Positions 1 through 4,148 of a stretch of 9,484 nucleotides of DNA are shown in pieces (within the stretch, counting starts at the first letter, position 1; every line of letters begins with the position of its first letter). The stretch lies in assembly GCA_947565485.1 (NCBI GenBank), contig CANOGG010000028.1, positions 1 through 9,484 on the forward strand, written 5' to 3'. The position numbers and the translations under genes were made by a program. A model generated the notes under the pieces. The model saw only the letters and a program-made list of their open reading frames with translations, did no database searches and was not told where the DNA came from. The DNA comes from an uncultured Mycoplasma sp. Its GTDB lineage: Bacteria > Bacillota_I > Bacilli_A > RF39 > UBA660.

Positions 1-836
1 CGTACATACTCGCCAGTAACATAGATTTTCTTTTTAACTGTATCTATATAGCCCCATACTAAAGCCGACGGGTCATTGATATAACCAAAGTCTAAACCTA
101 TCCAACGCTTTAAGCCTTTTACATCGTTCTCACTAATAATTTTGGTAGTGTATGTACTAAAGACTAATTTATCTAAAGTAGCAAACTCTCCTAAAGTGTA
201 GATACGATAGTATGCTGGGTTACGATATTGTAACCTCTCCAATTCAGCTACATATTCAGCACTCAAGAATTTGTTATCTTTATAGGTTGTCTTGATTATC
301 CTTACGTTTAACGGTATCTCTCCAGTAAAGAAATAAGTATATACCCAGTTCTTTTTTGAGATAGGGTTAAACATCAAATATATTTGCGGAAAATCAACCA
401 AAGCTCTTAGACGTAAGTTTAACTGTGTAAACTCGTCCTCAGTAAGCTCGGTTGCCTCTTCAACAACTATATCCGTGATACCGTCAATAGACTTGATTTT
501 CTCTTCGTCGTCTAAACCTTTAAATATAAAAATAGAGCCATTTGGTAGCTCTATCTCAAAATCACTCCTATTTATTCTACATTGGTCATAATAACCACTA
601 TTACGTAGATGTGTTATCATTAACGACCATATTGAGTGCTTTATAGTACGTTGTATCTTTCTTATTACTAATACAGTACGTTTATGTTTTAATGCTTTAA
701 GTAATACCTTTTGTGTTGCTCCATAAGACTTACCACTACCAGCACCACCCATATAAACCTCTATACGATGTGAGTAGTCGTCTATGTGTTCATAAACCCA
801 GTCATTGAATATAGCGGGGTTTAATTTTCTAGCCAC
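1..836 (-). CDS. terL: Terminase large subunit, ATPase domain and start of nuclease domain (partial, C-terminus outside window)
   Basis: This is the motor of the DNA packaging machine, which pumps phage DNA into the prohead and cuts it. 278 codons are visible and the gene runs off the left edge. The Walker A loop GGAGSGKS is at residues 30-37. A Walker B-like IVVEEATE stretch (about 123-130) carries the catalytic glutamates and is followed by TEDEFTQLNLRLR, typical of the Terminase_3/PBSX-type family. The FNP coupling motif is at 156-158. The nuclease domain opens with IGLDFGYINDPSA, where D249 is the expected first metal-binding aspartate. The family is usually about 400-450 residues, so roughly a third is missing. 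The start is GTG, because an in-frame TAA lies directly before it and GAGGAG sits 8 nt upstream. The gene follows the small subunit after 5 nt. Family assignment is firm. Confidence 0.95.
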   Translation of the reverse strand, partial: MARKLNPAIFNDWVYEHIDDYSHRIEVYMGGAGSGKSYGATQKVLLKALKHKRTVLVIRKIQRTIKHSIWSLMITHLRNSGYYDQCRINRSDFEIELPNGSIFIFKGLDDEEKIKSIDGITDIVVEEATELTEDEFTQLNLRLRALVDFPQIYLMFNPISKKNWVYTYFFTGEIPLNVRIIKTTYKDNKFLSAEYVAELERLQYRNPAYYRIYTLGEFATLDKLVFSTYTTKIISENDVKGLKRWIGLDFGYINDPSALVWGYIDTVKKKIYVTGEYV

Positions 837-841
837 TTATA

Positions 842-1243
842 TTACTCCTCTTCAATAAACCAGTCAGTATCAACAATTTTGACCTCTTTTTTCTCAATAA
901 AGCCACCTTTAGCTTTTGCTAAAAGTTCACTTGCTTTGATACGGTCTCTTGTATCCTCACTATTATTTTTAAAAGTATCAGTCCAAAACTTGAATATATC
1001 CTCAAGATCAGCAATACCTTTTTCGCTAATTTCTTTACTAACCTCTAGTTTACGATTATCAATAAGCTCCTTAAACTTGATACTATTTTGATAACCCATA
1101 GCTCTAGGGTTTTTACAAGTATAACCAGCGTTAATAGTTGCCTCGGTTAAGTTATCACACTTAATATACTCGTCTATCCAACGTTGTTGCTTAGGAGTTA
1201 GTTTGTCGCCTACTTTATAAACTCTAACGTTTTTTATAGCCAT
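842..1243 (-). CDS. terS: Terminase small subunit
   Basis: This is the DNA-recognition subunit of the packaging enzyme; it binds the phage pac or cos site and delivers DNA to the large subunit. The 133-aa protein opens with LTPKQQRWIDEYIKCDNLTEATINAGY (about residues 15-41, with an insertion-free helix-turn-helix), the signature of the Terminase_2 family. The C-terminal half has the familiar RIKASELLAKAKGGF block at about 101-115, expected to drive oligomerisation. The ATG has an excellent ribosome site, AAGGAGGTGG, 7 nt upstream. Length is normal for the family, and the terL gene follows within 5 nt. Tandem 10-bp repeats directly upstream (1264-1283) may be its binding site or an operator. 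Confidence 0.92.
   Translation of the reverse strand: MAIKNVRVYKVGDKLTPKQQRWIDEYIKCDNLTEATINAGYTCKNPRAMGYQNSIKFKELIDNRKLEVSKEISEKGIADLEDIFKFWTDTFKNNSEDTRDRIKASELLAKAKGGFIEKKEVKIVDTDWFIEEE
845..850 (-). promoter_or_regulatory. Shine-Dalgarno site fixing the GTG start of terL
   Basis: GAGGAG lies at the extreme 3' end of the small-subunit gene, 8 nt before GTG at 836-834. The codon just before this GTG is an in-frame TAA, so no longer protein is possible and the next ATG (codon 29, just before the Walker A loop) would remove the N-terminal region. The GTG is therefore the start. It is the only non-ATG start among the genes here. Confidence 0.8.
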
Positions 1244-1263
1244 AACCGTACCACCTCCTTTGT

Positions 1264-1283
1264 TAATACTGTTCAGTACTGTT
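1264..1283 (-). repeat. Tandem 10-bp direct repeats between the 41-aa gene and terS
   Basis: On the minus strand AACAGTACTG is followed immediately by AACAGTATTA, so 8 of 10 positions match with no spacer. The first unit also contains the palindrome CAGTACTG. The pair fills most of the 43-nt gap before terS and ends just upstream of its ribosome site. It shares the core ACAGT with the repeat pair in the putative late promoter at 1500-1521. Possible roles are an operator for the late regulator or a terminase recognition element. Only the repeat itself is seen; function is inferred. Confidence 0.5.
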
Positions 1284-1286
1284 TAA

Positions 1287-1412
1287 TTATTTTGCTGGTT
1301 TATTTGCTGGTTTTGGCTGTTCTTCTACTACAATTTGGTATCTAGTACCATATAACGTAATAAAAATTTTACCGTCTTTATCGGGTACAACCTTAATTAT
1401 ATTTTTTTCCAT
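1287..1412 (-). CDS. Small hypothetical protein (41 aa), first gene of the late unit
   Basis: This is a short gene with an intact frame and a good ribosome site, AAAAGGAGG, 8 nt before the ATG. The protein starts MEKNIIKVVPDKDGKIFI, looks like a small beta-rich fold (alternating hydrophobic residues to about 30) and ends in a Pro/Lys tail with KPANKPAK. I recognise no family. It lies between the hairpin at 1441-1468 and terS, so it would be the first gene translated from the predicted late promoter. The ribosome site and position argue for a real gene; the length and lack of a known relative argue for caution. Confidence 0.6.
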   Translation of the reverse strand: MEKNIIKVVPDKDGKIFITLYGTRYQIVVEEQPKPANKPAK

Positions 1413-1440
1413 AGTAGCGTCCTCCTTTTCAACATAAGAA

Positions 1441-1468
1441 AAAGGATACGCCTACTGGAGTATCCTTT
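1441..1468 (-). terminator. Hairpin with U-run: intrinsic terminator or 5'-end hairpin of the late transcript
   Basis: A perfect 9-bp stem, AAAGGATAC pairing with GTATCCTTT, closes a 10-nt loop. On the minus strand it continues into TTTTTCTTATG, which is the form of a rho-independent terminator for genes to the right. The stem has only three GC pairs, so strength is moderate. Its 5' base lies only a few nucleotides after the start predicted for the promoter at 1481-1486. If that promoter is real the hairpin also sits at the very 5' end of the late mRNA and may cap it or act as an antitermination control point. Confidence 0.65.
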
Positions 1469-1473
1469 ATGTA

Positions 1474-1521
1474 TTTCTACATTATACACTTTATCATGTT
1501 TTTTACTGTACTTTCACTGTA
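1474..1521 (-). promoter_or_regulatory. Putative late promoter: TATAAT with 11-bp activator-type repeats in place of a -35
   Basis: A perfect TATAAT lies at 1486-1481 on the minus strand, directly preceded by TG. There is no TTGACA-like element: the 17-bp position reads ACAGTA (1509-1504). That hexamer is part of a direct repeat, TACAGTGAAAG (1521-1511) followed at once by TACAGTAAAAA (1510-1500), an 11-bp period of about one helical turn. Repeats covering the -35 region of a promoter with a good -10 are what an activator-dependent promoter looks like. It faces the packaging genes and follows the gene of a probable regulator. The start of transcription would be near 1474. This is a prediction from sequence only. 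Confidence 0.5.
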
Positions 1522-1569
1522 TTTTTTAAAATTTCTTACATACCTCCGTCCATTTCTTAGAGGTAATGT

Positions 1570-2049
1570 TCAGCTATGGTATGTTTTTAGCTTTTTTATC
1601 TCCTTTTTTATGTTCTTATAGTAGTTTTTCCATATAGTTTGACTGTCTTTATTGTTTCGTTCAGCTATCTTATCAACCGCTTTGGAAATATTAAGACCAT
1701 TAAAGGCTATTTCATAGAATAATTGATACTCTATTCCACTCATTTTAGATAAAGTATCACTCATTTTATCCAAGTATGTTTGGAATTTATCTATATTTTT
1801 TTGTTGATATTCTATTTCTTGAGCTAAAGACATACCAGTACCTAAATCTATCTCATGTAATTCGTGTAAATAATCAGCCATTTTATCGTTATTTTTTTCT
1901 CCTCCGTCAACCGTGATCTCTTTTAGTTTAGGAGTAATAGGGAAATACTTACAGTATAGCTTTTCTTTTTTATCCATAAGTAGATTTAATCTAGTCTTAG
2001 CCATTTCCAGCTCACACTTTGTATCAGTATAGATATGTATGGTAAACAT
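1570..2049 (-). CDS. Probable phage late transcription regulator (sigma-like / DUF1492-ArpU type)
   Basis: This 159-aa soluble, mostly helical protein has a conserved-looking VDGGEKNNDKMADYLHELHE block at about residues 47-66, a long coiled-coil-prone helix at 75-102, and a C-terminal helix-turn-helix at about 106-145 (EYQLFYEIAFNGLNISKAVD, then an IWKNYYKNIKKEIKKL recognition-helix region). This layout resembles the DUF1492 and ArpU/RinA-like proteins that sit just before the terminase genes in many Bacillota phages and switch on late transcription. The start is supported by AAAGGAGG 7 nt upstream of the ATG. The next downstream element is the repeat-bearing promoter at 1474-1521, its most likely target. 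Sequence similarity to the family is by pattern, so the role is probable rather than certain. Confidence 0.6.
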   Translation of the reverse strand: MFTIHIYTDTKCELEMAKTRLNLLMDKKEKLYCKYFPITPKLKEITVDGGEKNNDKMADYLHELHEIDLGTGMSLAQEIEYQQKNIDKFQTYLDKMSDTLSKMSGIEYQLFYEIAFNGLNISKAVDKIAERNNKDSQTIWKNYYKNIKKEIKKLKTYHS

Positions 2050-2062
2050 ATCTTAACCTCCT

Positions 2063-2236
2063 TTATACCTTTTTTATATATTCGATGTTTTGTATCACAA
2101 AAATAACATCTTCAAAAGTTATAAATAACGCATTGTTTCCTCTAAATTCATTTATATTTTTAAGTAGTTCTTGGTAATTAACATTATCTAATTTAATTGT
2201 GTTACCACTTTTTAAACCTACGATAACACTATTCAT
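2063..2236 (-). CDS. Small hypothetical phage protein (57 aa)
   Basis: An intact frame starts at an ATG overlapping the end of the preceding 139-aa gene by 8 nt (ATGAATAG), with GGAGG in that gene's last codons as ribosome site. It ends with a TAA that touches the ribosome site of the regulator gene. The protein begins MNSVIVGLKSGNTIKLDNVN and continues with NNALFITFEDVIFVIQNIEYIKK, which suggests a compact alpha/beta fold with several short strands. No membrane segment or known motif is seen and I recognise no family. The tight overlap on both sides supports a real, co-translated gene. Confidence 0.65.
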   Translation of the reverse strand: MNSVIVGLKSGNTIKLDNVNYQELLKNINEFRGNNALFITFEDVIFVIQNIEYIKKV

Positions 2237-2648
2237 TTGCTAACTCCTCCTCGTCTTGTAAGTTAGCTAAATATTTATTAGCTTGATTTTTAGTTAAGCC
2301 ACTATGCTTTTGAAAATATGCGGTAAGAAAACCAAATCTTTTATTATATGCGTCGTCTTTACTACGTTTAACAATAGTTTTAGTTCCGTCCTCCCAAAAT
2401 AGAATTGTCGCACCTTTGTTGATAATATATCTTTTAGGTTTTCTAATATCATTAGGAATACGTCCACCTCTAAAATCTCCATAGTAGCTATATCTAATAG
2501 CGTCAATGTTATCGCCATTTGGTTTATTTATTTCTCCATATAACATATCCATAGTATAATTTCTAAACATTACTTTACCAGTTACTGGTCTCCCAAGTTC
2601 TCCGTTAAGTTCTAATATATCCCTTGTATCTATTTCTATTTTACTCAT
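2229..2648 (-). CDS. Conserved phage protein of unknown function, WEDGTKT motif (139 aa)
   Basis: The protein carries ATILFWEDGTKTIVK at residues 80-94, followed by a helical segment (AYNKRFGFLTAYFQKHSG, 100-117). I recognise this block from small uncharacterised proteins common in the replication-to-late region of Bacillota siphophages; no function is established that I know of. The N-terminal 60 residues look beta-rich and have no motif I can name. The start has AAGGAGG upstream with good spacing. It lies between a 67-aa gene and the overlapping 57-aa gene, inside the same transcription unit. Confidence 0.75.
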   Translation of the reverse strand: MSKIEIDTRDILELNGELGRPVTGKVMFRNYTMDMLYGEINKPNGDNIDAIRYSYYGDFRGGRIPNDIRKPKRYIINKGATILFWEDGTKTIVKRSKDDAYNKRFGFLTAYFQKHSGLTKNQANKYLANLQDEEELANE

Positions 2649-2662
2649 TACTTTCTACCTCC

Positions 2663-2866
2663 TTAATCATTATAAAATTTCATGTAATTATCTATAAACG
2701 TCTCAAGTTCTTCCGTGTATAAATTCTCAACTTTAAGTTTAAATATAAAATTATCTAAGTCCTTAATTATATTACTATCGTCAACATCGTCTAACTCGTT
2801 TAAAACATCAGTTATCTCCTCAAGATTATCTCTAATTTTTTGGATATTATCTTCTAACTTACTCAT
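2663..2866 (-). CDS. Small acidic helical protein of unknown function (67 aa)
   Basis: The gene starts within the last codons of the AAA+ ATPase gene (8-nt overlap, TAATGAGTAA) with TGGAGG as ribosome site, so translation is probably coupled. The protein is strongly acidic and leucine-rich: MSKLEDNIQKIRDNLEEITD, then VLNELDDVDDSN, and it is likely all alpha-helical with coiled-coil potential. No family is recognised. The overlap with the Clp-like ATPase makes an adaptor or partner role for that ATPase an attractive guess, but nothing in the sequence proves it. Confidence 0.7.
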   Translation of the reverse strand: MSKLEDNIQKIRDNLEEITDVLNELDDVDDSNIIKDLDNFIFKLKVENLYTEELETFIDNYMKFYND

Positions 2867-3635
2867 TAGTAACCTCCAGTGACTTTAAATAACAATAGTC
2901 CTCTAATTCATCAAAGGCTTTATCTGGAAAAGCACCTTTACGTTCTTTAGCCAATTCTATTACTTTAATAATGTCATTTTTGTTTAATTTAATATTGTAG
3001 TGTTTTTCATATTGACTTTTTGACTTTTGTAAAATATTAACTATCTTATCAAAACTTGGTTCCTCCATAGATAATTTAAAAAATCTTCTATCAATAGCAC
3101 TATCTTTGGCTATATGTTCCTCATATTCTTTAATAGTGGTAGCACCAATTAAAGAAAAATCTTCTCTAGCTAAATATGGTTTCAACATATCCCCAAAACC
3201 TATTAGTCCGTCTTGATTATTACAAGACATTAAAGTATGGATTTCGTCCATAAATAGAATTATGTTATTTCGTTCAGTAACAAAATTGATTAAATTTTGT
3301 ACTTTTTCCTCAAAACTCCCCCTATAATGAGTACCAGCTAAAATACCACCTAAAGATATCTCTAATACTGTTTTATTTTGTAAAATATATGGTACTTGTT
3401 TACTGTTAATCATTTCGCATAATTTCTCTACCAACGCCGTCTTACCAATACCAGCCTTTCCCAAAATTAAAACATTATTTTTCTTTAATCTACTTAAACC
3501 TTTAATCAGTTCCTCAGTTTCACTTTCAAGACCATAATTTTTTATTTTATTTTTTTTAACATATTCATTCATATTTTTAACATAATTATTTTCATTTACA
3601 AAATTTCTTATTTCCCAATTTGTATCGCTATACAT
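2859..3635 (-). CDS. Stand-alone AAA+ ATPase resembling the D1 ring of ClpA/ClpB/ClpC
   Basis: The 258-aa protein is a single AAA+ module whose motifs follow the first ATPase domain of Clp/Hsp100 unfoldases. Walker A is GKAGIGKT (59-66). A pore-loop block AGTHYRGSFEEK (100-111) keeps the aromatic residue (Y104) that grips substrate in Clp proteins. Walker B with DE is ILFMDEIHT (126-134), sensor 1 is IGATT (163-167), the arginine fingers are R183-R184 in DRRFF, and the sensor 2 region is FPDKAFDELED (236-246). It lacks the Clp N-domain, the middle domain, the second ATPase domain and any ClpP-binding loop I can see; about 45 unrelated residues lead in. All catalytic residues are present, so it should hydrolyse ATP as a hexamer. 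Role is unknown: remodelling of a replication or host protein is inferred from the fold and from lying two genes' length from the candidate origin. Confidence 0.88.
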   Translation of the reverse strand: MYSDTNWEIRNFVNENNYVKNMNEYVKKNKIKNYGLESETEELIKGLSRLKKNNVLILGKAGIGKTALVEKLCEMINSKQVPYILQNKTVLEISLGGILAGTHYRGSFEEKVQNLINFVTERNNIILFMDEIHTLMSCNNQDGLIGFGDMLKPYLAREDFSLIGATTIKEYEEHIAKDSAIDRRFFKLSMEEPSFDKIVNILQKSKSQYEKHYNIKLNKNDIIKVIELAKERKGAFPDKAFDELEDYCYLKSLEVTNE

Positions 3636-3838
3636 TAAACAAACACCTCCTCAGTGATCCAATTACCTTTTGCGATTATTTCTCTTATTTGTAATTTTGT
3701 ATAACATTCTCGATATAGCTTTATACGTTTACCATTTACTAATTTATACACTTGATATAATGTGTATCTTGGATAATCTTTTATCTTAACGAGTTCAAGC
3801 TCAACATCATATCCTTGTACTCTCTTTTTTATTTTCAT
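3635..3838 (-). CDS. Small basic protein of unknown function (67 aa), first gene after the origin region
   Basis: This lysine/arginine-rich protein starts MKIKKRVQGYDVELELVKIK and continues with predicted beta strands (RYTLYQVYKL, KRIKLYRECY) and a short C-terminal helix. I recognise no family. The charge and small beta fold would suit nucleic-acid binding, but that is inference. Its stop overlaps the ATG of the Clp-like ATPase by 1 nt (TAATG), indicating translational coupling. The ribosome site is weaker than in neighbouring genes (AGGTAAGTG with AAAAGG further up). It is the first gene downstream of the repeat-rich non-coding region, which might therefore also control it. Confidence 0.7.
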   Translation of the reverse strand: MKIKKRVQGYDVELELVKIKDYPRYTLYQVYKLVNGKRIKLYRECYTKLQIREIIAKGNWITEEVFV

Positions 3839-3955
3839 ATCACTTACCTACCTTTTATATTTTTATCTAACCCCCTATAGTTTTACTTTAACTACACTTT
3901 TAATTTAAAACCGTAACCGTAATCTTATCTTATTTTATAAGGCATACATCAAACT

Positions 3956-3977
3956 GGTTACGGGGTTACACTTTTTT
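3956..3977. repeat. Left arm of 22-bp inverted repeat flanking the AT tract
   Basis: The arm holds two head-to-tail half units, GGTTACGG and GGTTACAC, followed by a T-run. It matches the reverse complement of 4039-4060 at 19 of 22 positions, with all three differences in the centre (positions 7-9). The first half unit is also the perfect reverse complement of CCGTAACC at 3911-3918. Confidence 0.7.
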
Positions 3978-3981
3978 TGCC

Positions 3982-4044
3982 AATTTATTTTTATTTTTTT
4001 AATTATTTAATATTTTTTTAATTTTTTATTTTTTAAATAAAAAA
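3982..4044. other. 63-bp uninterrupted A/T tract (candidate DNA unwinding element)
   Basis: There is no G or C in 63 consecutive bases; the plus strand is mainly T. It lies between the arms of the 22-bp inverted repeat, slightly overlapping the right arm. Such a tract melts easily, which supports a duplex-opening role in replication initiation. Even in an AT-rich genome this length without G or C is exceptional within the window. Confidence 0.6.
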
Positions 4045-4060
4045 GTGTAACTGTGTAACC
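4039..4060. repeat. Right arm of 22-bp inverted repeat flanking the AT tract
   Basis: This arm reads A-run, GTGTAAC, then TGTGTAACC, the mirror of the left arm at 3956-3977. It is separated from that arm by 61 bp of almost pure A/T. It gives two more GTGTAAC half sites in the minus orientation. Confidence 0.7.
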
Positions 4061-4096
4061 GTGGTTATTTTTCCCTTATTCTATTTAGGTTTTAAT

Positions 4097-4147
4097 GGTT
4101 ACACTTTTTTTTGAAAAGTGTAGTAAGTTACACTTTAAACTGTAACT
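4097..4147. repeat. Outer cluster of GTTACAC-type repeats with two nested palindromes
   Basis: GGTTACACTTTTTTTT (4097-4112) is a further full copy of the motif. ACACTTTT (4101-4108) and AAAAGTGT (4114-4121) form a perfect 8-bp inverted repeat around a 5-nt loop. AGTTACA (4126-4132) and TGTAACT (4141-4147) form a second, 7-bp inverted repeat that touches the stop codon end of the primase-helicase gene. The stems have few GC pairs, so they look more like protein-binding sites than a terminator. Confidence 0.6.
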
Positions 4148-4148
4148 T

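Larger units (their letters stand above)
3839..4148. other. Non-coding region, candidate phage replication origin
   Basis: No plausible gene fits on either strand across these 310 bases. The region has a 63-bp run made only of A and T (3982-4044), suited to strand opening. It is framed by a 22-bp imperfect inverted repeat and accompanied by further GTTACAC / GTGTAAC and CCGTAACC motifs in both orientations from about 3894 to 4146. An AT tract with clustered repeats directly downstream of a primase-helicase gene is the classic picture of an origin with initiator or primase-helicase binding sites. It could also hold a promoter for the gene starting at 3838, but I find only weak -35/-10 candidates. 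Confidence 0.6.

Noticed and set aside
1528..1553. Tiny minus-strand frame with GGAGGT and ATG-TAA just after the regulator gene
   Set aside because: It encodes only a handful of residues (MDGGM or a bare start-stop) and cannot be supported as a gene.
2294..2518. Minus-strand frame of 74 codons inside the 139-aa conserved phage gene
   Set aside because: It is out of frame with a recognised conserved protein (WEDGTKT motif) and has no separate ribosome site or family.
3905..3955. Possible minus-strand promoter in the origin region (TTGATG followed by TAAGAT or TATAAA)
   Set aside because: The spacing is 19 bp to TAAGAT and far too short to TATAAA, and in a sequence this AT-rich such matches are expected by chance.
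4101..4121. Hairpin ACACTTTT/AAAAGTGT as a terminator after the primase-helicase gene
   Set aside because: The stem has only two GC pairs out of eight and no proper U-run after it on the minus strand, and its sequence is the same motif as the surrounding repeats, so protein-binding sites are the better reading.
3894..4147. Repeated GTTACAC units considered as a CRISPR array or transposon ends
   Set aside because: The units are short, occur in both orientations and lack regular unique spacers; there is no cas gene or transposase nearby and no target duplication.
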